Shown here piece by piece: positions 46,284-57,800 of a DNA stretch of 64,000 bases. The DNA lies in the NCBI GenBank assembly GCA_958510875.1, contig OY294072.1, forward strand, positions 1,550,001 to 1,614,000. The letters are read 5' to 3'. Position 1 is the stretch's first letter. Each line of letters starts with the position of its first letter. The notes beneath the pieces were generated by a model that saw only the letters and a program-made list of their open reading frames with translations, was not told the DNA's origin and searched no databases. This DNA comes from Endomychus coccineus (taxonomy: Eukaryota; Arthropoda; Insecta; Coleoptera; Endomychidae). The position numbers were made by a program, and so were the translations under genes.

Positions 46284-46921
46284 GATATATAGTGATTAAC
46301 AATGTGACAGCTAACTTGCAATTTATTCAACATGGCCAACTTGCTGTTTTAATAATTTAATAATTACAATATATTATTATGTTTTCAGAAAAGGTGCGAA
46401 AACTAAATTCGAATTAAAATAATGCCTTCTTTGGACAGTTTCTCTATATCTTACATGCATTTAATATTATATAAGATTGAATATTCGTTTCTTTTAAAAA
46501 GGACAATAAATTTATTGGAAGTTTGCACAGCTCGTCCCAAAATTTTTTATGGTGTTTTAGTTTTTTTTTAAATATGGAGAGTGAATAAAATATGTATCAT
46601 CGAACTGACATGTATTACACAAATAAATTAATATTTCCCAGTTGAGTAAACTTGTATTTGGAATTGTAAAAAATATTTTATTTGATAAAAATATCAAAAA
46701 TCGCATAGTTTCAATAGATGAAAAAGATTGTGACCCCGATGTTGTATTAATGTTAATTTATGGTGCAGAAGCTATCTGAGTTGGCCTGTTCTACCTTTAA
46801 AACTTCACGTGATCTGAGTTTGAACCGGTGTGAGCCAGGTTGGTTTCTATCTTTAATTAAAAATGCTACGGTGTGGAATCTACCTTTGGTAAATTCAAAA
46901 GGAAATCAATTATATTGAATC
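46284..46921. other. AT-rich spacer left of copy C
   Basis: Not satellite and no coding signal. This is the host sequence into which copy C inserted; it ends with the target duplication. Confidence 0.5.
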
Positions 46922-46927
46922 GATACT
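46922..46927. repeat. Target-site duplication GATACT, left of copy C
   Basis: GATACT immediately outside AGTAGATGAACTGGG. The same six bases follow the right end at 59,528-59,533. Six-base duplications are the hallmark of Polinton integrase. Confidence 0.8.
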
Positions 46928-47131
46928 AGTAGATGAACTGGGCGCGTCCTGCGACAGGATATCCGGTCTAGCTGTCGATGTGCATCCGGTGTGAGCTTGT
47001 CTTTATCAGTTTTGAAAGGATGTAGGTGATAAGGATTTTATTTGTAAAGAGTATACAGGGTGTGTATAAAAAGTGTGTCACATGTACAGAGTCACGTGAC
47101 TAACACATGACAGCATGGCGGCCCTAAGGTA

Positions 47132-47312
47132 CAACTGTCATGGCGACCAAAAGGTCCAGCTGTCATATCGATCATAAGGTCCAGCTGTCATGGCGACCAT
47201 AAGGTCCAGCTGTCATGGCGACCATAAGGACCAGCTGTTATGGCGGCCATAAGGTACAGCTGTCATGGCGACCATAAGGACCAGCTGTCATGGCGACCAT
47301 AAGGTACAGATT
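47132..47312. repeat. 25-bp CAGCTG repeats, left (7 units)
   Basis: GGTCCAGCTGTCATGGCGAC plus CATAA repeated with a period of exactly 25 bp. The core CAGCTG is an E-box palindrome. The right arm has 11 regular units, so the two arms have not been kept equal. Confidence 0.85.
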
Positions 47313-48289
47313 GCTTCGTAGAGATGTCGCCACCGAATGACAGCTGTCATGGTGACCATAAGGTCCAGCTGTCATGGAGGTCCTAAGGTACAGACTGCTT
47401 CGTGGAGGGGGCTCCGCCACCTCTAGGAAACAATCTCTACCTTTGGTCCAAAGGTACAGGCTGCTTCATGAAGATGTCACCACCACGTGACAGCTGTCAT
47501 CGAAGGTACAAGCTGCTTCATGGAGATGTCGCAACCACATGACAGCTGTCATGGCGGACCAAAGGTACAGGTTGCTTCGTGTAGGTGTCACCACCACGTG
47601 ACAGCTGTCATGGCGGACAAAAGGTACAGGTTGCTTCGTGTAGGTGTCGCCACCACGTGACAGCTGTCATGGTGGGCTATAGGTACAGGCGGCTTCGTGG
47701 AGGTGTCGCCACCAGTTTGACTCGTCCGACTCATGCGACTCGTACGGTTTTGAAATCACATGATCTGTCACGAGATGAGATATGGTGTCTGTCACTTCGA
47801 CGGAGTGTCTGTCACAAGGTGTCATAATGGCTATCACGTACCATAGAGCTGAAAGTTATAGAGCTAACCCAACTCAAAACCATAGAGCATCATGGTGGTG
47901 GAAAGAGTTGTCATGGGAGGTCTTCATCGAGGTGTCATGTCGCGTCTTGGAGGGCGTGACGTGGTGGATTCATGAAGCATCTGTCACGCGAACTGTCATG
48001 ACGGATCTATGAATGTCAACCATAGCTTTATAGGTATCAAATGAAAAGTCTTGATATGCAGAATGTTAATTTTATTGAATTGAAGATCTTGCGATCAAAG
48101 TTTACGAACGATGATGACGTCACGGGAGGCATTTATTGTTTCAATCCGGCGACCATAGTTTACGAACGATGATGACGTCACTGCTTCGAACCGATGACAA
48201 TAACTGATTCAATCCGGCGACCATTGTTCACGAACGATGATGACGTCACTGCTTCGAACCGATGACAGTAACTGATTCAATCCGGCGAC

Positions 48290-48335
48290 CATAGTTCACG
48301 AACGATGATGACGTCATCATCGTTCGCGAATTATG
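48290..48335. promoter_or_regulatory. 46-bp palindrome, left, copy C
   Basis: Same structure as at 573. The right half has two changes (GTTCGCGAATTATG). Confidence 0.7.
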
Positions 48336-48625
48336 ATGGTCAGATGAGGAATGAAATGCGAGTAATAATAATGATATCTACTCATTATTCATCACATTGA
48401 TATTGAGAACTCTATGTGTAAATGTGAATAGTTGGAGGTTATGATAAAGATATCCAGTAAGTTTGTAAATGTGTCATTATGCATATATCTTTTGAAGAAT
48501 ACACACGTATACTTTGAAAATTTGTGAAGAAAGTTCATGAACTAAGAAGAGACTTGAATTTTTACGAAGATAAAATAAAAGTTATAAGACTGTTGAATAC
48601 ATTTACAAGTAAAAAAGTGAAGATA

Positions 48626-49106
48626 ATGATGGAAGTGGGGATGTTAAAAACAAATTTCGTGATTCTAACCACAATTCTGAATGGTATTCTATACGCGAAC
48701 GTTCCCCAACACTGAAGGATGTTGCAACCGATGGTGGTGGGGGTGTTATCGTACCGAATGGATTCCGATGAATTTTAGAAAAATCAACGATAATCAATTA
48801 GAGGTATTCGCATTCAACATTCCTCAAGACGATCGTATCACCATACATTATAAACTTAAACTTTTATTCTTTGATCGGAGTGAGGGAGATATGGCTGAAT
48901 GGCAATTGCTCCAACAATCATCATGTTTACCACATGTCATACAAAAGACAATATCAACACCATCCACAAGTACATCATCCTCACTAGACGAAGAAATTTC
49001 TAAAATTTTCGCAATTTTGTATGCAATTTTATCTTCTTTATCAGTACTAATGTTGAAAATGTTTGTTAAATATGTAAAGAAGGCTATTTACCATGTAAAT
49101 AAATGA
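48626..49106 (+). pseudogene. Small secreted/membrane protein, frameshifted, copy C
   Basis: Homologue of 877-1380. Relative to copy A, 22 nt are missing after the signal peptide (near 48,713) and one G is lost in a G-run near 48,740. The N-terminal signal and the C-terminal transmembrane part therefore lie in different frames. The membrane segment and basic tail are unchanged. Confidence 0.65.
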
Positions 49107-49151
49107 TTGTATGAAGATATAAGTGTTTTAATGAAACAAAAGGAATGATAA

Positions 49152-50304
49152 TTATAATAATATATTGACATTATCATTTGCTAGTTCATAAGCTTTATTT
49201 TTGTGATTGATAACACATTCTATCAATGACTCGATGTTGATATCACTAATCAATTGTTCACCCCCCTCTTCTTCTGCGGCATGAATAATATTTCCTCTTG
49301 CATACCATTTCAAATCGCGGCGGAAATTCTGTTTCACTTCGTTACCAATATCGATAGCATGAGATATGTTAGACCATTTACGTATTAATCGCATTCCTCG
49401 ATTTTGTAATTTTCTGTCGGCATCACGCCAACCATCCTCCTGTCGACGCATTAGGTACCATTTTGGTCTCATATCATTCGATGTTCGATATAATCCTAAA
49501 TAATATATATTATATAAATTTTATTATAAAAAACAAAGTAATTACCTAAATTTCGTCTCTTTCCGAAATTTATAGGAGGTGGAACAATATTTGGTGCAAT
49601 TTTATTCCGTAAGGTGATAACATTCATTTGAATTTGTTGAGATAAGCGTTGAAATCGTTCTTTCGCGAGACATTCACGTTCCTCAGCTCTTTGACGTTCT
49701 TGTTGTTCCTAGAATTTCTCGTACTCACAATATTTCATCATAATAAATTTCATTAACGAAAACAGTTCACGTAACTCGATGACTTTAGGAGTTCGCATTT
49801 GCATCAATAATGATTCGAAATCAATAGCATCTAGAACATAATATTTCTTTCGTGCATCAATCTCATCACAAATTTCTAAATGGTGTATATGCGGGTTTTT
49901 CCTCAACAATCTTGTTACAACACCCTTTTTAGCATGATATTTTTTGCCGCGATAACCTAATCAATCCAATAGATCTTCATTCATCAGAACGCGTTGGTTT
50001 AGTTGAATATTCCAAAATAAATAGTTTCTTTTATCGTTTCTTATATCGATCCCAAATTTTAGACACACTTCATTAACTGTTAACTTAATGAGATTGTTGG
50101 TGGACCATGTAGCCACATTTGAATCACGAACGCACGCTGCTAAGTTCATTTTTATAACAGAACATCTTCTGAAATGATTCTCTCTTACATACGTGAGAAC
50201 GTGAACGTGAATAGTGAGTTTGGGGGGGTAACTCTCTGTTTCGATGTCATTGCAAACGTTGATAACTGACTGATAACGTCACTAGTTGTTTCAATTTGTT
50301 TCAT
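49152..50304 (-). pseudogene. MSV199/DUF3627-like gene with intron, copy C
   Basis: Starts at ATG 50,304. Same two-exon layout as copy A. Nonsense codons lie at 49,961-49,963 (Trp of LLDW) and 49,709-49,711 (Tyr of EKFY). The codon that is a stop in copy A is Glu here. The lesions differ between copies, so they arose after the copies separated. Confidence 0.55.
49496..49545 (-). other. 50-nt intron in MSV199-like gene, copy C
   Basis: Donor GTAATTAC and acceptor TTTAG on the minus strand, same length and position as in copy A. Confidence 0.75.
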
Positions 50305-50313
50305 TTCCAGCAA

Positions 50314-50347
50314 CCGACTACCATAGTTCACAAACTATGATCGTCGG
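50314..50347. promoter_or_regulatory. Hairpin between capsid and MSV199-like genes, copy C
   Basis: Same 34-bp inverted repeat as at 2,583, with one loop-side change (GTTCAC). Confidence 0.5.
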
Positions 50348-50486
50348 ATGTTTACATCACCACCTACCGTTTGAGAAATAAAATATCAAATATAATAATA
50401 ATAATAACATTTATTGGGAAAGATACATTTTGATAGTACATCATTTAGAACTAAAATTATAACATTATGATTCATCACCTGGTTCT

Positions 50487-51689
50487 TCACACTATACTCC
50501 GAACTGATCCTGTAATCGGAGAATACTCCATTATACGATCGTTAATGATGATGCAATAAGCCCTGGTGTTTTTGGGGAAATTCAGGAAACTTTCCATCTC
50601 TAGTTTGACGTCAACTGTTGATGACTTTATAGCATCGTTTTATTTTGAACAGTCAATCACAAAAATTGCTCTATTCTTGAATGCTATATAATCTAACATG
50701 GGCTCACTTATTATTTTATTTGAAAATGATTTATGGAAATCATAGTACATCTGGTATGCTTCCACGTATTGCTGGTCGGTGGAATTCAATTTCATTGCTT
50801 CATATGGATAACACTCTGAATTCAAGTATAGTTTTACATTTAGCAAGTTTATATTATCGAAATATGCACTGTGCCTAACAGGATTATTTTTTCGATCAGT
50901 TTGGAAAGCTAGAATCACATATCTAGGACGTTCCAAATTCATTGATGTTTTACCAGCCCAAATGTCACGAGTGCTCTCCTTCATCAACGGATTTTCATGC
51001 AGATCCCAACTACGGAATGGAATCAAAATAGGCTTCTCAGCACTCAAATTCCCCAACATTTGAAATTTAACTTGATCACTTGGAAACACATGTCGCACTT
51101 TTAATGCTATCGTCTTCACATTTATTTTAGCCGTTTTCGTGCCTGTGCTATTAGTATAGCAATCGTTATCGGTTCGAGACCTTATCAAGTGCAGCTCATG
51201 TTTTCCACTCAAAACTTTGTTATAGTCAATGAATAGGCCTAGTAGAAAATTCAACGGTATCCATAAATTGATTTTATTATTGTAGACTGAACTCAATACA
51301 TCCTTAAATGACCATCCAGAAATAGCTAGAGGTATAGATTCATGTTTGGCATATGTTAGATAAGCTCTGATGGTGCTGACAATACCAGGATCACGTACTT
51401 TGTCTATCTCTCTCCCATTCAATTCATAACTGATATATTCGAAGAGAAACGCTCCGAAATTATTCGTTAGTTTACATTCACCATCACCACTTGCTTCTGG
51501 CTGGAATTCTGCCTCGATGAATAAAGCAGACGAGGCCCAATCTACCAACACATCTTGTTGATTGATTAATATCTCAATTTCATCGCTGTTGCCAAAAGAT
51601 GTTGTGTGGGGGTAGTAGGTATGAGTTTCTCCTCGGATGATGTCTCCATTGGAGTTTGGCTCGTTGAATATTTGAAGTTTTTCCGACAT
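50487..51689 (-). pseudogene. Major capsid protein-like gene, one nonsense codon, copy C
   Basis: Starts at ATG 51,689 and has the same 400-codon length as copy B. It is open for 349 codons, then a Gln codon is TAA (50,640-50,642), and the remaining 51 codons stay in frame to 50,487. Retains LFIEAEFQPEASGDGE and the second beta-rich half with the segment that copy A lost. Confidence 0.6.
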
Positions 51690-51825
51690 TGTAACCAAGG
51701 GACTTCAAAAAATTGATATTTTCCAATGATAGTGATGCAGAAGCAACCTTCTCCCTTGAACTCGTTGTGGATAATGACTGATGACCACTATGGGTATGTC
51801 TTTTATTGCTGAAATCCAAACCCAT
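51580..51825 (-). CDS. Small ORF overlapping capsid start, copy C
   Basis: ATG at 51,825. The first 59 codons match copy A, but the stop has mutated to Trp, so the frame runs on for 22 extra codons inside the capsid gene. Confidence 0.45.
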   Translation of the reverse strand: MGLDFSNKRHTHSGHQSLSTTSSREKVASASLSLENINFLKSLGYNVGKTSNIQRAKLQWRHHPRRNSYLLPPHNIFWQQR

Positions 51826-51911
51826 GTTCTCAAGTGATGGCTACTGCAACAACAACCTTTTCAGATGAATTCTTTTCATATAATGAGTGGTGGTGTGTAT
51901 TGAATTATTAT

Positions 51912-52657
51912 TTATTGCTGGAAGCCATAATCCCTAGCGGTCTTTTTCAACTCCAACCGTATAATAATTTCTTCTGAACGAAAATTTACCCGTTTCCAAT
52001 TCTGATCTAAAATATTCAGTGTGATGTTATCGAAGGACGTCTTGCTGATGATCGGTAGATGAATAAGATTCTTCGGCTCTATATCAATGGAAAACCCAGG
52101 TGGTACAAGAGGTAAGAACTCATATATCGTATGAGCTATCTTATTGTTATGATATGCTCTTGCGGTTAAGTTACACTCTACTGGTATTGTTTGAACTTTG
52201 ATTATGTTTATAGGTCTATCAGATACGTGTAGTTCGCGAGATGTCAATTTATTTCTGCTGAATCCCAACAGTTCGCTTATACTATCTTTAGGAATAAAAT
52301 TCACTCCAAAATCACTCTTCAGCTCTGTGTGTAGAGTGTTGTTTTGTTAGATTTTATTGATAATTTCCGGTCACGTTCTTCTTGTTTCACTCCTATCACA
52401 CAAACTGCACTTTGTATGAAATCCTCGATGTCTGTCAACTCGTAGGACCCCGTAGGTATAGTTACTACTTCTTCTTCACCCTTCACATTTTTATAATAAA
52501 ATTTATTAAAACCTTCTTGAATGTTCGGAATGCTATTGTACGTATGCAAGCCAACAAGTGCGATAGAATAATATGAATGAGGATCCAGTTCTATAGGTGG
52601 GTGGAAATCTACAGATAAGCGGGAGCTCTTACCCGTGATGGTGAACGTCTGAGACAT
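51912..52657 (-). pseudogene. Penton-like protein, frameshifted, copy C
   Basis: Starts at the conserved ATG 52,657. Two extra bases near 52,340 (a longer T-run) shift the frame about 105 codons in. The distal half (NFIPKDSISELLGFS...YEFLPLVPPG) continues in another frame to 51,912. Confidence 0.7.
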
Positions 52658-52685
52658 GATTGATGAAAACTTTATCAACAATCCG

Positions 52686-52696
52686 TTTATATACTA
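52686..52696 (-). promoter_or_regulatory. TATA promoter motif of penton gene, copy C
   Basis: TAGTATATAAA on the minus strand, 29 bp before the penton ATG. Confidence 0.6.
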
Positions 52697-52708
52697 ATAA
52701 ATGCAGGG

Positions 52709-53031
52709 TTAGTCGAGAACAACTGAAGAGTTAGAGAGGAAATCTAAACACAACTGACCACAATTATAAGTGTTATAATGTTGAAAATTATCGTGATTGA
52801 ATAATATCTTACACTTTTTGAAATAATCCACTAGTTCGCGATGGGGGCGTAAATTGCCAAAACTATCATAATAAAAAACTGTATCACCGACTTTATTAAA
52901 CCCAAACCAGTGAGTGCCTCCATTGTCCGAGCTATCATAAATACTCCTCTGAAATGGGGAATTTTCAGAGCTTTTGCTAGTTTGCGTAGATCGAGATCGG
53001 TCAGAGGTCTTCTGGGTAGGTTTAATGACAG
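52709..53031 (-). pseudogene. Adenovirus-type protease, start lost and internally deleted, copy C
   Basis: The ATG of copy A is CTG here, and about 60 bp between the N-terminal part and the His region are missing. The His (HWFGFN), Asp (FYDSFGN) and Cys (YNCGQLC) regions are still readable. Confidence 0.7.
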
Positions 53032-53804
53032 TTTTTTGGATGTTTATTTAAATATAGACCAAGACCTTTGCGATACTTTTTCAAATATAGAACAGATCCT
53101 TGTTTTCCCAAAGCTATAGCTTCCATTGTTTTATTATGTCTTTTCGTTTCCTCCAAGGTTTTCCGAGCTGCTTTGCTGTCGTTGACGGCCTTAGCGATGC
53201 CTGCACCACCTCCCGCCAATGCTCCAGCAGCTGATAAGCCGGCAAACAGAGGTAATAAAAATGATAGAAATCCTCCAGTCTTTGGAATAGGAATTACTCT
53301 TGGTAACCGAACATTTTTCCGACCACCTGCTTTTTTGAATTGTTTTCGTGCAACTTTCAACGCTGTTTGGGATGTTTTCTTCAGATTGGATGAGTCAAAC
53401 TTATTCTTCATAACTTTTCTCACTTCATCGACAATTGCACTTCCGAACCCAACCTTCTTTCTCATACCCTTCCCCAATTTCCTCTTTGCCTTCATAATTT
53501 TATCTACACCGAAAGCGGCAATCCTTTCTCTAAATTTTGTGTCTTTAGATTTGACACGTTGCCAAGCAGCGTTCTCTAATATTTTATCCGCCTCGTGACG
53601 TCCTTCCAAACTAGCGTTTCGCAGATATGAAATATCGTGTTGGCGGCAAGCTTTATCGAGTGGATTGATACCTGAATCTCCTCTTCTCAACCGTTCTTCT
53701 AATTTTGTACCGGGACCACAGAATTGATAACCAGGAATATGAAGTTCAAACGGGAGCTTGTTTATAAGCGTATTGAGAACACCTTCTCCTACGTACGCTT
53801 CCAT
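53022..53804 (-). CDS. Phospholipase A2-domain minor virion protein, copy C
   Basis: The frame is open further upstream; the ATG at 53,804 (MEAYVGEGVL), shared by all copies, gives 260 residues. Calcium-loop motif CGPGT at 29-33 and catalytic His56-Asp57 in DKACRQHDISY match the secreted-type PLA2 fold used by parvovirus VP1. Residues of about 85-170 are strongly basic. A Gly/Ala/Leu-rich hydrophobic segment covers about 179-205 (FLSFLLPLFAGLSAAGALAG). The C-terminus ends KGLGLYLNKHPKN, after a charged helix. The combination suggests a capsid-internal protein that binds DNA and disrupts membranes during entry, analogous to adenovirus core/pVI proteins; that is inference. The 3' end overlaps the protease start. 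Confidence 0.75.
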   Translation of the reverse strand: MEAYVGEGVLNTLINKLPFELHIPGYQFCGPGTKLEERLRRGDSGINPLDKACRQHDISYLRNASLEGRHEADKILENAAWQRVKSKDTKFRERIAAFGVDKIMKAKRKLGKGMRKKVGFGSAIVDEVRKVMKNKFDSSNLKKTSQTALKVARKQFKKAGGRKNVRLPRVIPIPKTGGFLSFLLPLFAGLSAAGALAGGGAGIAKAVNDSKAARKTLEETKRHNKTMEAIALGKQGSVLYLKKYRKGLGLYLNKHPKNCH

Positions 53805-54083
53805 ACAGACTGATGAGAATTCAAGATTGCGCCAATATTCAACGAGGGGAGGGAGAAAGACGAAAGATCTCAAAATAAAAATTTTTATTAATTTCAAAAT
53901 TTTCTCAATACAAAAGACTTAAGTATAATCTTAACAATATATGTTTCAAATATTATAATCTTCACTCTTGATTCACCCTCATATTCACGGAATTTTGTTC
54001 TATTATAATAACCATACCCTCGAGTCAATAATATTCCAGCTATTTGTTTGTTCCTAATAATCTCCAAATGGTTAATGATGGGT
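53805..54083. other. Integrase-phospholipase intergenic region, copy C
   Basis: AT-rich. An ATG-less open frame (70 codons, minus strand, 53,894-54,103) overlaps the integrase end and reads NEPIINHLEIIRNKQ...GYGYYNRTKFREYEGE. The same frame is readable in copy A. Confidence 0.4.
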
Positions 54084-55007
54084 TCATTGAACGAGATCCG
54101 AATTATTGATCCAACTGTTGTGATTATTATCTAGACCCAACCATTTCACATACTGTTGACCCCTCCTCTTTCGTAATATTTTTTTGATTAAATACACATC
54201 TGGTTGTTTTGTTTTCTGTAATTCTTCCTCATAGAAACAGCCGCTGATTGGTGCGTTGGTCATATCTTCTAGTAGATATGTGACCGGGTTGGTAATTTTT
54301 ACTTTGATGATTTTAAATAATTCCGTACTCCAATTGGGCGTAAATCCCTTCTCAAAAATATGTTTAGCCTTACTTATTCGTACCACATCTCCAACATTGT
54401 ATTTGTGAGGCAGAGCTAACTTGATGTGTGAGTAGGATCGCTTCAATATTTCGCTCTCAATCTGTTTCGTCACTTTTATTGGAGCCATATTTATAGTACT
54501 ATGTTTACGTTTATTATATTTTTCTGTGGTTTCTTCAAGTATATCAAGCCATTTGTATTTCCCGCTAAGACTGAAATGTTTGTAGAGCGATTCCTTTAAC
54601 GTTCGAATGACACGTTCAGCAATGGCTGTTTTTTTCACACTATACGTATTATAATGATTGATATTATGTTTCTTCATTAGATCGTTAAAGTGTTTATTGA
54701 AGAATTCTTTTCCCTGATCGCTTTGCAGATTCCTAGGCTTACGATGTCCTTCTAGCAATATAGAACTGACCGCTTTCCGAACCTCTTCGGCTGATTTCGT
54801 TTTCAGCGAGCGTGTCCATAGAAATTTCGAGAAATAATCAATCATAATCAAAATGTATTTGAATCCTCTATTTTCACGAGCGTAATTACCCATTTTAGCC
54901 AGATCCATTTGCCACAAATCATCCAAACCTTTTATGATTGTTCTGCGTCGTTTGAAATTCTTCCTACTCGGCTTATGAAGCTCATGCACAACTTGTTCTC
55001 TACTCAT
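54084..55007 (-). CDS. Polinton-type retroviral-like integrase with chromodomain, copy C
   Basis: The protein has 307 residues from ATG 55,007 and an undamaged frame. The rve catalytic core has Asp35 (DLWQMDLAKMG), Asp97 (LQSDQGKEF) and Glu131 (KTAIAERVIRTLKE), 34 residues after the second Asp. YNKRKHSTINMAP follows as in other Polinton integrases. A C-terminal domain (PHKYNVGDVVRI...) leads to a chromodomain-like end (VYLIKKILRKRRGQQYVKWLG). It has no clear N-terminal HHCC zinc domain; the preceding HKPSRKNFKRRR is typical of the Polinton type. It would insert the element with a 6-bp staggered cut, consistent with GATACT at the ends. It is the only undamaged integrase in the window. Confidence 0.85.
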   Translation of the reverse strand: MSREQVVHELHKPSRKNFKRRRTIIKGLDDLWQMDLAKMGNYARENRGFKYILIMIDYFSKFLWTRSLKTKSAEEVRKAVSSILLEGHRKPRNLQSDQGKEFFNKHFNDLMKKHNINHYNTYSVKKTAIAERVIRTLKESLYKHFSLSGKYKWLDILEETTEKYNKRKHSTINMAPIKVTKQIESEILKRSYSHIKLALPHKYNVGDVVRISKAKHIFEKGFTPNWSTELFKIIKVKITNPVTYLLEDMTNAPISGCFYEEELQKTKQPDVYLIKKILRKRRGQQYVKWLGLDNNHNSWINNSDLVQ

Positions 55008-55024
55008 CTTATCAATGTGGAAAT

Positions 55025-55678
55025 CTAGTATAGAATTAATTTTTTGGGTATGTTCACAGGATTTGGAGATATACGTTTCACAGAGCCCTGCTTCGTTGTT
55101 GTGGATGATGAGGGTCTCTTCTTAGAAGGTTGCACAGATGTCATCCGTCGTTCTAACGCCTCCACTTCACTAGTAATTTCATTTAGACGCATGTTCACAC
55201 TGTTAAATGTGTTATTGATCTCTTTCAATTCATTACTGTTCTCCCTCACACTATCACTGATTGTTTTATACTCTGATTTTATATAGATCCCCATTCCATT
55301 ATATTTATTCTGAATGTCCATCAGATGTTTATCAATGTTGAGAATAACCTTCTCATTCGTTAAGTTATGTTCATCCAGATCCTTGTTGATATCTTCGATC
55401 AAATTATCAACCCTAACATTGAAGGTATCTTTAAGACTGGTTTCCGTTTTCAGATTCATGTTGAGTGTTAATTTATCAACATATACTTTATTTGCAACAT
55501 CTCCATCATCATTCGGTGATTTTACGTTGCACAATCTACGATTTTCCATATCATAACTTCCATCGCTCGTTAGGAATAATCCTTGTCCTTGAACTTGTTT
55601 CAAATTATTATTAAATACATTTGTATCATATGTCCACATGGGAGAGGAGGCTCTGCCAAACCTATCCATTGAAACCAT
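55025..55678 (-). CDS. Fibre-like coiled-coil protein, copy C
   Basis: 217 residues, uninterrupted. The attachment-type motif (NVKSPNDDGDVANKVYVDKL), coiled coil and Lys/Ser tail are as in copy A, with about 20 substitutions. Conservation of the open frame in A and C fits real coding. It overlaps the DUF8207-like gene by 17 nt. Confidence 0.55.
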   Translation of the reverse strand: MVSMDRFGRASSPMWTYDTNVFNNNLKQVQGQGLFLTSDGSYDMENRRLCNVKSPNDDGDVANKVYVDKLTLNMNLKTETSLKDTFNVRVDNLIEDINKDLDEHNLTNEKVILNIDKHLMDIQNKYNGMGIYIKSEYKTISDSVRENSNELKEINNTFNSVNMRLNEITSEVEALERRMTSVQPSKKRPSSSTTTKQGSVKRISPNPVNIPKKLILY

Positions 55679-56724
55679 CTTTATAACTGTGATGAATTTG
55701 TCTTACACCTGGTTTTTGTTCAATTACCCCTGCCTCTATCAATTCTTCTATTATAGAGATTATCTCGTTGTGATGATTATGGTTACCTGCATGCGAGGAT
55801 GCAACAAGAAGTCTCAGTCTGTCCACAATTTCGTTAACGTCATCCCAATAAACATATTCGATATGTTTCTCGTTATATTCAAGCATATCATTTTGATATA
55901 TGCACTTCCAGTGTGTGTTTTGGCTCTGGGTCTTTTCATGGAATTAATCAAAGGTTTCAGTAAATTTTTGTATTTTACAATGTTTCTTATTCGATCAGCT
56001 GGATCGTTATTACGTCTATGGGCACTAGTCATTTCCATCATTTGACTGTAATTTTTCCCATCTTCCACAGTGTAAGTATCAGGTAGAACATCTCTGTAAA
56101 ATATCAAATTATACAGTCCTGTGGTACCCTTGAACGGAGTACCCTTGATAATAATATTACTCTCACTATCAAACTCTATAGGTTGATTACCCATGAACCA
56201 TTCATCTAAAGTTGAATTATATTGCAAACCCATTTTATCATCATATCTCTTAACATCATCATCCAATAGGTATCCTTCCAAGTAATAACGTGCTAATGTG
56301 GGGTATTGTTGCAGAAACTCCTCTGTAGCCTCTGCATTATCTTTCTTATGTTTTCTGAATTCTTCACGAATCTGATCGATAGTAGGTTCGGGGGTAAACA
56401 CATCTTCCTCAGTATTTTGGGGGTTATATACGAATTCTTCCCCTTCAGTTACAATATTTGGGATTGGTTTGTTCTCCATTTGTGTTGCTGTAGAAACAAT
56501 ACTTTTAGGTTTAACCAACGAATTTTGTTTGATTATTTCAGCATTTTTCGCAATTTCCTCCTGAGGCTTAGATACATTCCTGACATATTATTTAGAATCT
56601 CATCATTTTCGGCTTTACCCAATTTCACAGCCATATATTTTTTCCTCACAACGTTTGCTAACTCCCAAATTTTTTTCTTCAATTGTTGTTTTTCTTTAAG
56701 CATGTTACTCACACCCTCGTCCAT
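55662..56724 (-). pseudogene. DUF8207-like gene, frameshifted, copy C
   Basis: ATG at 56,724 (MDEGVSNMLKEKQQ). The short N-terminal frame (63 codons) ends in TAA and the main body lies in another frame, exactly as in copy B, despite a 9-bp length difference at the junction. A further 1-nt deletion near 55,889 (shortened T-run) separates the last 75 codons. Confidence 0.6.
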
Positions 56725-56766
56725 GCTGAGCGGTTTGCCTATTCCAAATGAAATAATATATACATG

Positions 56767-57492
56767 TTAGATGTATATATAACTATCAAAACCTTTGCGA
56801 TAACGTCATTTGTTCATATCACAGTCTTTGTTTATCATAAGGAATCCATACTTATCTTTCCAACATACGCTACATATCTCTCTGAATTTCTCGAGTGACA
56901 TGTCGGTACTTACATGATCGGTGAATATATGTTTCAAATTGAGTTCATCCTGTTTGAAAATAATCAAGCAATTGGCATTGTCGCGCAATCCATGTTTTGG
57001 ACATTTAGCAAAAGACTGTCAAAGATAGAAACTATCAATTGAGTTGTGTCTCCCTCTTGAAAAATAAGCACGAATTTTCTCCTGTTTCTCAAACATCACG
57101 TCATCGAATATTATTATCGAATTAGGCCTCGCTCCTGTGGGGTCTATGACCTCATCACTTTCGGTACAAGGAAAATATCCAAGCCCCTCAATTTTCTTCA
57201 ATGTCTCCTTTAGTAACTGGTATTTTGGTTGGTGTAAAGACTTTGAATATATGTACACGTTTTCAAATTTCAGGCCGTTAGCATATAACAATAGAGATAA
57301 CATCACATTTGTTTTCCCACAATTACTTGGACCACAGATTATTGTTCGTAAAGTATTTGGCAGCAAAGAGCTGTGACGTTGTGATTGTTCAATATTTTCA
57401 ATGCTTAGTCCTAAATTCATACTATTCAACAAGTCTTTCTGCTTGACAATCTTCATGTTGTCTAGAGGAGCATCGAAATCATACTGAAACAT
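56767..57492 (-). pseudogene. Packaging ATPase, two nonsense codons, copy C
   Basis: Starts at ATG 57,492. Walker A GPSNCGKT and Walker B IIIFDD are intact. A Cys codon after SFYL is TGA (near 57,017), and a Gly codon near the end is TGA (56,806). Otherwise collinear with the open copy B gene. Confidence 0.8.
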
Positions 57493-57509
57493 ATGTTAAT
57501 AAGCATTTG

Positions 57510-57520
57510 TTTATATACTA
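57510..57520 (-). promoter_or_regulatory. TATA promoter motif of ATPase gene, copy C
   Basis: TAGTATATAAA on the minus strand, 18 bp before the ATPase ATG. Confidence 0.6.
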
Positions 57521-57616
57521 GTTGATGATGTTATATTGTGTATGTCCGATCACGCGGTTAGGTACTTCTACGCTTCTCTCAAAATCAGGTATCAAATACG
57601 TGTTAAATAGGTATGA

Positions 57617-57800
57617 ATGATGGAGCACGTGCTAAACACGTGTCTGAGTATTGAAGCATGTGTCTGAATACATGTCTGAGTAGAGCATGTCTCTGAATGT
57701 TGAAGCACGTGCTTAAGACGTGTCTGATTATTGAAACACGTGTCTGAACATGTGACTGAACACGTGTCCTAATGTTGGAGCACGTGTCGGAGTGTTGAAT
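57617..57800. promoter_or_regulatory. Degenerate E-box array upstream of ATPase gene, copy C
   Basis: GTGTCTGA-, GCACGTGC- and ACACGTGT-like units at irregular spacing, homologous in position and unit to 12,350-12,800 but shorter and more diverged. Confidence 0.55.

Larger units (their letters stand above)
46928..48395. repeat. Left terminal inverted repeat, copy C
   Basis: Pairs with 57,888-59,527. From the outside in: a unique end, seven 25-bp CAGCTG units, longer GTGACAGCTGTCATGG-containing units of about 60 bp (47,330-47,700), a GTCATGGTG-rich part, then CRE-palindrome repeats. Confidence 0.85.

Noticed and set aside
47238..47420. Pro/Arg-rich ORFs in the CAGCTG repeats (also 58,806-59,099)
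   Set aside because: Products of 25- and 60-bp tandem repeats on either strand; no conserved start.
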